In this document: positions 8,270-16,727 of the stretch, in pieces | Layout of the letters: each line of letters opens with the position of its first letter | Numbering within the stretch: the stretch's first letter is position 1 | Notes under the pieces: model-generated | The model's input: the letters and a program-made list of their open reading frames with translations, nothing else | Databases searched by the model: none | What the model was told of the DNA's origin: nothing | Source of the DNA: Maricaulis sp. | Lineage (GTDB): Bacteria > Pseudomonadota > Alphaproteobacteria > Caulobacterales > Maricaulaceae | Direction: 5' to 3' | Assembly (NCBI RefSeq): GCF_017643475.1 | Contig: NZ_JAEPNI010000002.1 | Location: 434,001 to 498,000, forward strand | Length of the DNA: 64,000 nt | Position numbers and translations under genes: made by a program

Positions 8270-9706
8270 ATGCCGCCCGCCAATACGAATATTATCGCCG
8301 GTTCGCGCCCCAAGAAAAAAGCGCAGAGCCGCCGTCACCGGTCCAATCTTTACGGTCAGATCCAGGACACCAAGTTCAACCGCTACATCCAGCACGACCT
8401 GGCGCAATACCGTCGTTATGTCGAAGAAGGTGGTGCGGCTGTCTATTCCATGTCCGAGCTGGACGCGCTGGCCAAGTCCGGCGTCTCCGATCGCCTGCCG
8501 CCGCGCGCCACGGGATACTATCTCGACCTGGCCAAGCGCAGCGAAGCGATTCGCAACCTGATCAAGGCCCGTCCGGAAGAAACCGAGGATCTGTCCGGTG
8601 AAGCCGACCCGTCCAACCAGCTGAGCTACAGCCCGATCCCGGGCCTGTTGCACAAGTATGAGCTGGTCCTGCTGTATGTCGTACGCACCTGCTCGTCCTG
8701 GTGCCGCTATTGCTATCGCTCGGATTTCCTGACCGGCAAGACCGGCAAGGACACAGCCTCCATCCACGAGATCGTGGAGTATATTGAGGACCACAACGCC
8801 AAGGCGGCACGTGGCGAGACCTCTCGCCCGCGCATCCGCGAAGCCCTGCTGTCCGGTGGTGACCCGATGGTCCTGTCGAACACCAACCTGTTCGACTATC
8901 TCAACGGGCTGGCTGAAGCCGGCCTCGACATCATCCGCATCGGCACCAAGGAAATGGCCTTTTTCCCGGAGCGGTTCGACGACAACTTCTTTGACATGCT
9001 AGACCTGTTCCACGAGCTGCACCCGGATGTGCTGGTCAGTTTCATGGTGCATTTCACCCATCCTGACGAGTTCCTCGCGCTGGATGCGCATGGCGGCTAC
9101 ACCTATGACCATCACGGTCGCCCGGCCCGCAATCCCGCCGTGGAAGGTGTCATCCGTCGTATGCGCAGCCGCTCCTTTGTGACGCTGGAAAACCAGACAC
9201 CGATCATCGACAGCGTCAATGATGACGAGAACACGCTGCGTATCCTGCAGCGCGAAATGAAGCGCCTGGGCGTGAACAATCACTATTTCTTCCAGTGCCG
9301 CGAGATCGAGGGGCATCGTGCCTTTGCCGTACCGGTCGAGCGCTCCTACCAGCTGCACCGGGACAGCCAGCACGGCCTGTCAGGCATTGAACGTTCGCGT
9401 TTCTCCCTGTCGACCGAGGCCGGCAAGATGGAAGTCGTGGGCATGATCGATCCGATGCCGGAAATGGCAGGCGTTGACAGCCACCTCGCCGAGGCGATGG
9501 CGGACGGGCTGATCATCTTCCGCCTGCACCGCACGCCCAAGGAACACCTGCAGGGTGACATCGTGATCGCCCGCCGCAATCCGGACGCCCTGTGGCTGAC
9601 TGGATATGAGGACCGCATTCTCTTTGACGGCCGCAAGGATGATTTCGACGCCCGCGCGGCCACGCTCCTGGCACTGGCGAATTCGCGTCTACAGGCTGCG
9701 GAATAG
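8270..9706 (+). CDS. KamA-family radical SAM enzyme (lysine 2,3-aminomutase-like)
   Basis: This predicted PLP- and [4Fe-4S]/SAM-dependent aminomutase has 478 residues. The radical SAM cluster motif CxxxCxxC is at C141, C145 and C148 (CSSWCRYC), followed by the KamA-type ALLSGGDPMVLS (SAM binding) and FVTLENQTPI. K386 in EAGKMEVVG occupies the place of the PLP lysine in lysine 2,3-aminomutase. The basic N-terminal stretch (RPKKKAQSRRHRSN) is unusual. The ATG at 8270 has GGGAGA 7 bases upstream, whereas the frame is open from 7847. It could act on free lysine or on another amino acid; the standalone position gives no pathway clue. Confidence 0.8.
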   Translation: MPPANTNIIAGSRPKKKAQSRRHRSNLYGQIQDTKFNRYIQHDLAQYRRYVEEGGAAVYSMSELDALAKSGVSDRLPPRATGYYLDLAKRSEAIRNLIKARPEETEDLSGEADPSNQLSYSPIPGLLHKYELVLLYVVRTCSSWCRYCYRSDFLTGKTGKDTASIHEIVEYIEDHNAKAARGETSRPRIREALLSGGDPMVLSNTNLFDYLNGLAEAGLDIIRIGTKEMAFFPERFDDNFFDMLDLFHELHPDVLVSFMVHFTHPDEFLALDAHGGYTYDHHGRPARNPAVEGVIRRMRSRSFVTLENQTPIIDSVNDDENTLRILQREMKRLGVNNHYFFQCREIEGHRAFAVPVERSYQLHRDSQHGLSGIERSRFSLSTEAGKMEVVGMIDPMPEMAGVDSHLAEAMADGLIIFRLHRTPKEHLQGDIVIARRNPDALWLTGYEDRILFDGRKDDFDARAATLLALANSRLQAAE

Positions 9707-9758
9707 CCATCGAATCTGTGGAAAATAACTTTTCCCCACCCAAATGCAGAAACAATTT

Positions 9759-9790
9759 GAGCCCGAAACACACGTTTCGGGCTCTTTTTT
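9759..9790 (+). terminator. Rho-independent terminator
   Basis: A perfect 11-bp stem, GAGCCCGAAAC/GTTTCGGGCTC, with loop ACAC and six T ends the radical SAM gene. Confidence 0.9.
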
Positions 9791-9880
9791 CGACTGGATC
9801 AAGCATACTTTATGCAGGTGATATTTGATACGAGGCCCGTCTGAAAGCCCTTACCTATCAGGGACCTCTCCCATAAACAC

Positions 9881-10038
9881 CTAATGGTTAACGCGGAATC
9901 CGAATCGGTCAGAGTCAATGAAATCCCGCTCAGCTGCGATTCCGAAACATGGTCAAGGCGCAGTTAACTTTCGTTAAGGGTTTCCGCATAGCGTCCGAAT
10001 AAGGTTAATTCAGAGCTGAGACCGGACGACGCTGATTC
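9881..10038 (+). promoter_or_regulatory. ctrA promoter region with GANTC and CtrA-like sites
   Basis: The 275 bases between the terminator and ctrA carry five GANTC sites (9896-9900, 9902-9906, 9912-9916, 9938-9942, 10034-10038), four of them within 47 bases. TTAA half-sites lie at 9888-9891, 9964-9967, 9974-9977 and 10005-10008. The 9964/9974 pair is spaced by 6 bases, close to the TTAA-N7-TTAA CtrA box. In Caulobacter, ctrA is autoregulated and its P1 promoter is sensitive to CcrM methylation, so the same control is inferred here. Exact transcription starts cannot be read. Confidence 0.65.
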
Positions 10039-10065
10039 GTCCGCCATTAAAACCGGAGGCGAGCC

Positions 10066-10761
10066 ATGCGGGTTCTTCTTATTGAAGATGATCGGGCAAC
10101 AGCCCAGTCCATCGAGTTGATGCTTAAATCCGAGGGCTTCAACATCTACACCACCGACCTGGGTGAAGAAGGTGTCGATCTCGGAAAGCTGTACGATTAC
10201 GACATTATCCTTCTCGACCTGAACCTGCCTGACATGCCGGGCTTTGATGTTCTCAAGACGCTCCGTGTCTCCAAGGTCGACACGCCGATCTTGATCCTGA
10301 CCGGCAATGCGGACATCGACAACAAGGTTCGCGGCCTTGGCTGTGGCGCTGATGACTACATGACCAAGCCGTTCCACAAGGACGAGATGATCGCTCGCAT
10401 CCATGCTATCGTACGCCGCTCCAAGGGCCACGCCCAGAGCGTCATCCGCACAGGTTCTGTTGCAGTCAATCTCGACGCCAAGACGGTTGAGGTCGATGGC
10501 CAGCGCGTCCACCTGACGGGCAAGGAATACCAAATGCTGGAGCTGCTTTCCCTGCGCAAGGGCACGACCCTGACCAAGGAAATGTTCCTGAACCATCTCT
10601 ATGGCGGCATGGACGAGCCGGAACTGAAGATCATCGACGTCTTCATCTGCAAGCTCCGCAAGAAACTTGCTGCCGCCACCGATGGCGAACACCATATCGA
10701 GACAGTCTGGGGCCGTGGCTATGTCCTGCGTGACCCGGTCGAGGAAAAGGCAGCGTCCTGA
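10066..10761 (+). CDS. ctrA: Cell-cycle master response regulator CtrA
   Basis: This OmpR-class transcription factor controls cell division, flagellar, pilus and stalk genes, and in Caulobacter also blocks replication initiation. The 231-residue product has a receiver domain with phospho-acceptor D51 (LLDLNLP), acidic residues E7-D8-D9, and switch Lys in MTKPFHK. A winged-helix DNA-binding domain follows ([30 protein letters not shown]). The C-terminus ends EEKAAS, not the terminal AA that serves as the ClpXP degron in Caulobacter. It would receive phosphate through CckA and ChpT; chpT lies about 6 kb away in this window. Confidence 0.97.
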   Translation: MRVLLIEDDRATAQSIELMLKSEGFNIYTTDLGEEGVDLGKLYDYDIILLDLNLPDMPGFDVLKTLRVSKVDTPILILTGNADIDNKVRGLGCGADDYMTKPFHKDEMIARIHAIVRRSKGHAQSVIRTGSVAVNLDAKTVEVDGQRVHLTGKEYQMLELLSLRKGTTLTKEMFLNHLYGGMDEPELKIIDVFICKLRKKLAAATDGEHHIETVWGRGYVLRDPVEEKAAS

Positions 10762-10786
10762 TAACCGGTCTCAGTGTTACGAAAAG

Positions 10787-10812
10787 GCCCGGGCAAACGC
10801 CCGGGCTTTTTT
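10787..10812 (+). terminator. ctrA terminator
   Basis: The stem GCCCGGGC/GCCCGGGC (self-complementary) with loop AAAC and six T lies 25 bases after the ctrA stop. Confidence 0.9.
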
Positions 10813-10858
10813 GTGTCTAGCATGCTGGTTGCTGAACCCCGGCACCCAGATCCAAATG

Positions 10859-10884
10859 AAAACGGCCCCGCTTTCGCAGGGCCG
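10859..10884 (-). terminator. Terminator of the che operon (after cheR)
   Basis: On the minus strand the stem CGGCCC/GGGCCG with a 10-base loop is followed by TTTTC. It lies 27 bases beyond the cheR stop and faces the ctrA terminator. Confidence 0.7.
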
Positions 10885-10910
10885 CTGTCAGGGTAAGATC
10901 ACTTGGCAGT

Positions 10911-11756
10911 CTACGCGGCGCGTGTCGTGCGTCCGGAACCGGCTTCTGCACGCCCGTAGAGGCCGCGCTTGCCCTCAACCGGGACAAAGTCCTTGGACAG
11001 ACCGACAACAGTTTCTGCGGCCCCCATGACGAGATAACCGTCATTTGGCGTCTGGCGGGCGATGCGCGAGAGAACCTGTTTCTTGGTTTCCGGATCGAAA
11101 TAGATCAGCACATTGCGGCAGAAGACGACGTCGAAATTGCCCAGGCTGGCGATCGGCTCCAGCAGATTGTGCTTCTGGAAATTCACCATCTGCCGGATAT
11201 TCGGCTTGATGCGCCACTGGTCACCGTTCTGCTCGAAATGCTGGACGAGACGCTGAATGGCCAAGCCACGCTGGACCTCAAACTGGGAATAGACACCGGC
11301 CTTGGCCTTTTCCAGGACTCGCGGCGCCATGTCGGTGGCGACAATCTCGAAACGCTTGCCGCCGAGACGCGCGCGTTCTTCCTCGAGCAGCATGGCCAGG
11401 GAATACGGTTCCTGACCAGAGGAACAGGCTGCACACCAGATGCGGATCGTGGATCCGGCACCGCGGGCGCGGGTCAGCACCGGCAGGATATCGTTCTTGA
11501 ACAGGTCAAACGGCGTGTTGTCACGGAAGAAAAAGGTCTCGTGCGTCGCCAGGGCTTCAGTGATCGCCCACAGCAAGCGGTCGCTCTGATCGCGACGGGC
11601 TGCGGATAAAAGCGCATCAATTGACGGGAAGCCTTCAGCCCGGGCAAGCGGCGCAAGCCGGCTTTCGAGGAGGTAGCCCTTGTCAGCCGACAATACGAGG
11701 CCAGAGCGTTTGAACGCTTCTGCGGCGACGAATGTGATGTCGTCTTGTTTGATCAT
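10911..11756 (-). CDS. cheR: Chemotaxis protein methyltransferase CheR
   Basis: This enzyme transfers methyl groups from SAM to glutamates of chemoreceptors during adaptation. The 281-residue product has the N-terminal helical domain (about 1-70), THETFFFRD, the SAM-binding region IWCAACSSGQEPYSLAMLL, and FDVVFCRNVLIYFD. The ATG at 11756 starts MIKQDD and lies one base after the cheB stop. A start 10 codons upstream would overlap cheB. It is the last gene of the che series before a terminator. Confidence 0.95.
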   Translation of the reverse strand: MIKQDDITFVAAEAFKRSGLVLSADKGYLLESRLAPLARAEGFPSIDALLSAARRDQSDRLLWAITEALATHETFFFRDNTPFDLFKNDILPVLTRARGAGSTIRIWCAACSSGQEPYSLAMLLEEERARLGGKRFEIVATDMAPRVLEKAKAGVYSQFEVQRGLAIQRLVQHFEQNGDQWRIKPNIRQMVNFQKHNLLEPIASLGNFDVVFCRNVLIYFDPETKKQVLSRIARQTPNDGYLVMGAAETVVGLSKDFVPVEGKRGLYGRAEAGSGRTTRAA

Positions 11757-11757
11757 T

Positions 11758-12933
11758 TTACAGCCCACCTTTCGCGCGTTGTACAATGGCAGATCCCATG
11801 TCCTTCAGGGGGAGGATCTCATCCGCCAGACCGGCCTCGGCAACGGCCCCGGGCATGCCCCATACAACACTGGTTTTTTCGTCTTGAGCCAGGACCGTGC
11901 CGCCTGCATTTCGCAGTGCTCGCGCGCCTTCCCGGCCATCATGTCCCATTCCGGTCAGCACCACGCCCAAGGCCACGCCCGAGGTCGCTTCGGCAACAGA
12001 CTGGAACAGCGGATCAACGGCCGGCCGACAGAAATTGATCGGTGGCGTTTGATCCAGGCAAGCATAATACCCGCCGGCATCCTTGCGGATCGTCAGGTGA
12101 AAATCACCTGGTGCAATGTAAAGGGTCGCCGGTTTCAGGCGCTCCTTGTCCACTGCTTCCTTGCAGGTCAGCTTGCCTGCCTTGGTGAGATGTTCACCCA
12201 GAATTTTCGTGAACAGCGCCGGCATATGCTGTGCCAATACGATCGGCGCCTTGATATCAGCGGGTACAGCCTCGATCACCTCGCGCAGGGCCTGCGGACC
12301 ACCGGTCGAAGAACCGATGGCGATAATCTGGGGCATGCCCTTGGCTTTGGGCGTATTTCCACGCGCGATCGGCGACCTGGCAACCGGGGCAAAGGCGCGT
12401 TTGGCGGGAGCCTTCTCCTTGGCCGTCGGCGCACGGAAGGTCCGGCCTGTCGGTTGTCCCGGCTGGGCAACCTTGCCCGCAGGCAATTCCATACGCTTGC
12501 GCGGCGCAAGCGCCTTCAGCTTGGAAATCAACGTGTCGCGGAACTCATCCGCACCAGCCAGACGGCCGGCCTGTGGTTTTGGCGTGTAGTCTGCGGCGCC
12601 CATGGAGAGGGCGCGGATCGTCACCTCACCGCCGCGTCGGGTCAGGGTGGATGCCATCACGACCTTGCAGGTCGGAACCGCCTTGAGCAGCAGGGGAAGT
12701 GCTGCGAGGCCGTCCATTTTCGGCATTTCGACATCAAGAACGATCAGGTCCGGCTGCAACTCCTTGGCGCGCTCGAGACCCTGCTCACCGTCGACAGCGG
12801 AGCCGATCAGTTCGAGATCTCGGTCTTCCTCGATCCAACGGGTCATCAGCCCCCGCGCTACCGCGGAGTCGTCGATGACCAGCACCCGCGCTATGGACTG
12901 GGATGCTGCAGATTGTGACGGATTGGCAGACAT
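11758..12933 (-). CDS. cheB: Chemotaxis response regulator / protein-glutamate methylesterase CheB
   Basis: CheB removes methyl groups from chemoreceptors when phosphorylated by CheA. The 391-residue product has a receiver domain (VIDDSAVAR, D67 in VLDVEMPKMDG, KP at the alpha5 edge), a proline/alanine/lysine-rich linker of about 80 residues, and a C-terminal methylesterase domain. The catalytic Ser lies in AIGSSTGGPQAL, His in AQHMPALF and Asp in MGHDGREGA. The linker is long and strongly basic, which is a little unusual. It lies between cheY and cheR in a tightly packed operon. Confidence 0.95.
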   Translation of the reverse strand: MSANPSQSAASQSIARVLVIDDSAVARGLMTRWIEEDRDLELIGSAVDGEQGLERAKELQPDLIVLDVEMPKMDGLAALPLLLKAVPTCKVVMASTLTRRGGEVTIRALSMGAADYTPKPQAGRLAGADEFRDTLISKLKALAPRKRMELPAGKVAQPGQPTGRTFRAPTAKEKAPAKRAFAPVARSPIARGNTPKAKGMPQIIAIGSSTGGPQALREVIEAVPADIKAPIVLAQHMPALFTKILGEHLTKAGKLTCKEAVDKERLKPATLYIAPGDFHLTIRKDAGGYYACLDQTPPINFCRPAVDPLFQSVAEATSGVALGVVLTGMGHDGREGARALRNAGGTVLAQDEKTSVVWGMPGAVAEAGLADEILPLKDMGSAIVQRAKGGL

Positions 12934-12944
12934 TCAGTGCCCCT

Positions 12945-13319
12945 TCAGGACGCGCGCAACAAACCGGTTTGCTGAAATTTCGATTCGATGATGTCGCCAT
13001 CAAACGGCTTCATGACGTATTCGTCGGCACCGGCACGAAGTGCCTCGGTGATGTGCGCCATGTCGTTTTCAGTCGTACAGAACACGACCACCGGCTGATC
13101 ACCGGCTTCCTCTCGGCGAAGCGCCTTGACGAAGTCCAGGCCGTTCATGACCGGCATGTTCCAGTCGAGCAGAACCGCATCCGGCATCTGCTTGCGGCAC
13201 GCTTCCAGGGCTTCGGAGCCATCTGCGGCTTCGACGCACTCGAAATCGAGCTCTTCGATGATTTTGCGGGCGACTTTGCGAATTACGCGGCTGTCGTCCA
13301 CTACGAGACAAGTTTTCAT
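12945..13319 (-). CDS. cheY: Single-domain response regulator CheY
   Basis: The product is a stand-alone 124-residue receiver domain. Acidic pocket D8-D9, phospho-acceptor D52 (LLDWNMPVMNG), Thr in CTTEND and switch Lys K104 (YVMKPF) are all present, so it should be phosphorylated by the CheA encoded upstream. It would signal to the flagellar motor or act as a phosphate sink. It sits 11 bases after cheW and 11 before cheB. Alphaproteobacteria often have several CheY paralogues, and which role this one has cannot be told from sequence. Confidence 0.9.
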   Translation of the reverse strand: MKTCLVVDDSRVIRKVARKIIEELDFECVEAADGSEALEACRKQMPDAVLLDWNMPVMNGLDFVKALRREEAGDQPVVVFCTTENDMAHITEALRAGADEYVMKPFDGDIIESKFQQTGLLRAS

Positions 13320-13330
13320 CCACTTTCCCC

Positions 13331-13813
13331 TTACGCGGCTTCAGCTCCGGCTGCCGAACCGATCACGGCAGATACATCCAGAACCGCCAAAAGTTCTTTT
13401 TCCAGTTTGTGCACACCCTTGACCATCGAACGGAAAGTTGCGTCGACATGAGCGGGCACTGGTTCGAGTTCAGCGCTTGGTCTGCGAAGAACCTCACCAA
13501 CACTGTCCACGATTAATCCAAAGATTTCGCTACCACGCTCCACACCGAGTGCCATTCCAGCATCTCCGGCCTCGCGCGGCGGCAGTCCAAGGCGGCGGCG
13601 TGCGTCAATTGCGGTGACGATACGACCGCGGAGATTGAGCAGTCCGGCGACTTCTGACGGTGCCAGCGGTACTTCGGTGACGGATTGGGGAGTGAATACC
13701 TCGCGGATCGCATTGACCGGGGCGCCAAAGAGCTGGTCGCCGATACGAACGGATACGTATTCGTTGACGGCTTCTGCACTCAGCTCATTCACATCGTTCT
13801 GGTGACCGGTCAT
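13331..13813 (-). CDS. cheW: Chemotaxis coupling protein CheW
   Basis: This 160-residue scaffold protein links CheA to chemoreceptors at the cell pole. The SH3-like double-barrel signature is visible in VSVRIGDQLFGAPVNAIREV, EVAGLLNLRGRIVTAIDARRRLGL and LIVDSVGEVLR. Its ATG overlaps the cheA stop as ATGA. The C-terminus ends in an Ala-rich stretch (SAAGAEAA). Confidence 0.95.
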   Translation of the reverse strand: MTGHQNDVNELSAEAVNEYVSVRIGDQLFGAPVNAIREVFTPQSVTEVPLAPSEVAGLLNLRGRIVTAIDARRRLGLPPREAGDAGMALGVERGSEIFGLIVDSVGEVLRRPSAELEPVPAHVDATFRSMVKGVHKLEKELLAVLDVSAVIGSAAGAEAA

Positions 13814-16599
13814 GCCGCATTCTCCTGGTGGGAAACTTGGTCAAGGGTTGCGATAAGCGCGCTGCGATCGGAACGCGGCAGTACAGCCGTGAGGCCCTCG
13901 CCGCTACCGTCATCGGGCCAGTCCGTGACAGCGACAGTCGGCAGGTCTGCCCACATGCCAGACGCCTGGATACGCGCCAGCGCTGCCGGATCACCGACAA
14001 GAACATCAAACTGCTCCTCGGCTTCGGCGATGGAGTTGACTTCATGCATGCCGCCCGTCGGGGTGACGTCGTAGCCAGCGGCAGCCAGCAGCGGTGCGAT
14101 CATGCGGCGCGCAAAGGCGTCCGCGTCAACAAGCAGCACGCGGCGGCGGCGCTTGGAGGTGCGACGCTGGATATCGCCAGCCCGGGACTGGTCAAGATAC
14201 CAGGCGATGTCGACGACATCCGTGGCCTTGCCCTTGATGATGGCGGAACCGATAACACCCTCGCGGTCGGAACCCATCTGCAGGTCGACACGCTCTTCGA
14301 CCACATCGACGATCTCGTCGACAGCCAGGCCGATGGAAGTGTGGTTCTCGGCGAAGACCAGAACCGGCTGGCGCTGCCCTTCGGTGCACTGGATCTGATC
14401 GCCCAGCGGTACGATCGGCATCAGGCGGCCACGATACTGGACCACATTGTGGCCGTTCGTGTGCTCGATGTTGTCCGGATCGAATTCCTCGAGACGTGTG
14501 ACGAGAGAGAGTGGAACCGCTTTCGGCTCCTCGCCGCCAGCGCGAACCAGCAGCAGGCGTTGGGTTTGAGGCATGTCACTGTTGGCTGCTGCAAGTGCCT
14601 CTGCAGAGCTTTCCTCTTCCATGGCGGAGACGATATCGCCTGCCAGTCCGTTCGGGTCGAGGATCATGATAACGGATCCATCACCCAGGATGGTCGCGCC
14701 GGAATAGGCGGAGACGCCGCGCAGGCTTTCCGACAGCGGCTTCACAACGATTTCCTCGGTGTCGAGAACATTGTCGACGACCACGCCGACATTGCGGCCG
14801 CCCGCATCGAGAACAACAACAAATCCGGCTTCATCTTCCCCCGGATCGCCACTGTCGAGGCGCAGGACGCCTTGCAAATCGACTATAGGCATCAGACGGT
14901 CACGCAGTCGCATGACGCTGGCGCCGTTGAGCTTCTCAACCGTATGCTCGGAACCCATGCCGACACGCACCAGCTCGCGAACCGCCAGCTGCGGAATGGC
15001 AAAACGCTGTTCCTGGCAGCCCACGATGAGCGCGGAAACGATCGCAAGTGTCAGCGGGATTTTGATGGTGAAGTGGGAACCACGACCAGTCGTGGACGAT
15101 ACATCCACGACGCCGCCGATCTGTTCGATATTCGTGCGCACCACGTCCATGCCGACACCGCGGCCGGAAAGGTTTGTGACCTTGGCTGCCGTCGAGAAGC
15201 CCGGCGCAAAGATGAAGCGATGGATCTGCGCCTCGGTCATACGCGACAGTTCTTCGTGCGTAGTCAGGCCTTTTTCCAGGGCCTTGTCGCCGATGCGCTT
15301 GGTGTCCAGGCCCTTGCCGTCATCGGCAATGGCAATGATGATGTGACCGCCTTCGTGATAGGCAGAGAGCTTGATGATGCCCTTCTCGGTCTTGCCCGCC
15401 TTCACACGATCTTCCGGCATCTCCAGGCCGTGGTCGGCCGAGTTGCGGACCATATGGGTCAGCGGATCCTTGATCAGTTCGAGAACCTGACGGTCCAGCT
15501 CGGTATCCTGGCCTTCCATGACCAGTTCAATCTTCTTGCCCAGATCCGTGGAAACATCGCGGATGATGCGGGGAAGCTTGCGCCAGGCATCTCCGATCGG
15601 CTGCATCCGGGTCTTCATGACACCGTCCTGCAGCTCGCCGGTTACGGCAGACAGGCGCTGTAGCGGGCCTTTCAGGTCATCGTCTTCCAGACCACGCACA
15701 GTCTGCATCAACTGGTTACGTGTCAGTACAAGCTCGGAAACCGTCGTCATCAGCGCTTCAAGCACGTCAACGCCGACACGTACTGTCTGCTGGACACGCG
15801 GCCCGCCTTCGGCGGAAGCAGCATCACCGCCGCCCTTGAGCTCCGCCATGGCTGTGGCCAGAGCTTCTTCGGTGCTCATATCCTTGGTGATCAGATCCGG
15901 CGTGCCCGGCTCCATGCCCGGATCCGGCTCGGCAGCTGCGAAGGCCGCTTCCAGCTCGGCAGCGGAAACTTCGCCCGGACGCAGTTCGCGGCCCAGATCG
16001 GGATCAAAATCACCGGTCTTGAGGTGGCCTTCGCTTTCAGCAGCGGCAGTATCGGCCGGATTTTCGACAGGCACATCTGATTCCGCATTCTGGAACGCGG
16101 CTTCCAGATCGGCGAGAGAGACTTCACCCGGGCGCAGTTCGCGGCCCAGATCCTGGTCGTAGTCATCAGGCACTTCCGGTTCGGCCGGAGCGGCGTCCTC
16201 GGCAGAGGCGCCCGTATTCAGCTTGCCCATGGCTGCGTCTTCGAGACGCTTGATCAGGGCGCCGTCATCGCCGGCCGGTTCGGCACCGGTTGCTTCCAGC
16301 GATTCCAACAGCACCTTGATCTGATCGATCGACTCCAGAACCAGGGTCACCATGGGTGGCGAAACCTGCAATTCTCCGTCACGGAACTTGCCCAGCAGGG
16401 TTTCACCTGCGTGTGCAACCGCTTCCAGGCGCGGCAGCCCAAGGAAGCCGCAAGTACCTTTAACGGTGTGAAGAAGACGGAAGATATTATCGAGGATCGC
16501 CCGATCGTCCGGGTTATTCTCGAAACGCACCAGTTCGGAGTCGATGACGTCAAGACTTTCCGCGGTCTCGGTCAAAAACTCGCTGATGAGATCATCCAT
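13810..16599 (-). CDS. cheA: Chemotaxis histidine kinase CheA with extra CheW and pseudo-receiver domains
   Basis: CheA is the receptor-controlled kinase that phosphorylates CheY and CheB. At 929 residues it is longer than a standard CheA (about 650-750). The order is: Hpt domain with phospho-His H44 (LLHTVKGTC); an acidic linker with two copies of a 20-residue repeat at 150-169 and 201-220 (DLGRELRPGEVS core); dimerisation domain; ATPase (HMVRNSADHGLE, DDGKGLD, GRGVGMDVV); first CheW domain; second CheW domain (RGRLMPIVPLGDQ); and a C-terminal receiver-like domain (RRRVLLVDADAFARR). The last lacks the switch Lys (VLPRSDR), so it is probably non-signalling. No P2-like CheY-binding domain is obvious; the repeats occupy that place. 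Confidence 0.95.
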   Translation of the reverse strand: MDDLISEFLTETAESLDVIDSELVRFENNPDDRAILDNIFRLLHTVKGTCGFLGLPRLEAVAHAGETLLGKFRDGELQVSPPMVTLVLESIDQIKVLLESLEATGAEPAGDDGALIKRLEDAAMGKLNTGASAEDAAPAEPEVPDDYDQDLGRELRPGEVSLADLEAAFQNAESDVPVENPADTAAAESEGHLKTGDFDPDLGRELRPGEVSAAELEAAFAAAEPDPGMEPGTPDLITKDMSTEEALATAMAELKGGGDAASAEGGPRVQQTVRVGVDVLEALMTTVSELVLTRNQLMQTVRGLEDDDLKGPLQRLSAVTGELQDGVMKTRMQPIGDAWRKLPRIIRDVSTDLGKKIELVMEGQDTELDRQVLELIKDPLTHMVRNSADHGLEMPEDRVKAGKTEKGIIKLSAYHEGGHIIIAIADDGKGLDTKRIGDKALEKGLTTHEELSRMTEAQIHRFIFAPGFSTAAKVTNLSGRGVGMDVVRTNIEQIGGVVDVSSTTGRGSHFTIKIPLTLAIVSALIVGCQEQRFAIPQLAVRELVRVGMGSEHTVEKLNGASVMRLRDRLMPIVDLQGVLRLDSGDPGEDEAGFVVVLDAGGRNVGVVVDNVLDTEEIVVKPLSESLRGVSAYSGATILGDGSVIMILDPNGLAGDIVSAMEEESSAEALAAANSDMPQTQRLLLVRAGGEEPKAVPLSLVTRLEEFDPDNIEHTNGHNVVQYRGRLMPIVPLGDQIQCTEGQRQPVLVFAENHTSIGLAVDEIVDVVEERVDLQMGSDREGVIGSAIIKGKATDVVDIAWYLDQSRAGDIQRRTSKRRRRVLLVDADAFARRMIAPLLAAAGYDVTPTGGMHEVNSIAEAEEQFDVLVGDPAALARIQASGMWADLPTVAVTDWPDDGSGEGLTAVLPRSDRSALIATLDQVSHQENAA

Positions 16600-16727
16600 G
16601 ACAGGCCTCGTATCTTAGGAGTGGACGCACGACTGCGTCTGATTCCCTCGAAACGTGCCATGTGCATGGTTAACGGACTGTTGGCCCGCACCAAGCAAAG
16701 TTACGAACAGTGGTTATAGGATATTAA

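Noticed and set aside
12903-13451. Plus-strand frame across cheB/cheY/cheW
   Set aside because: Crosses three real genes on the other strand and has no domain.
13828-15663. 611-codon plus-strand frame opposite cheA
   Set aside because: Antisense shadow of cheA; no recognisable domain and no start signal.
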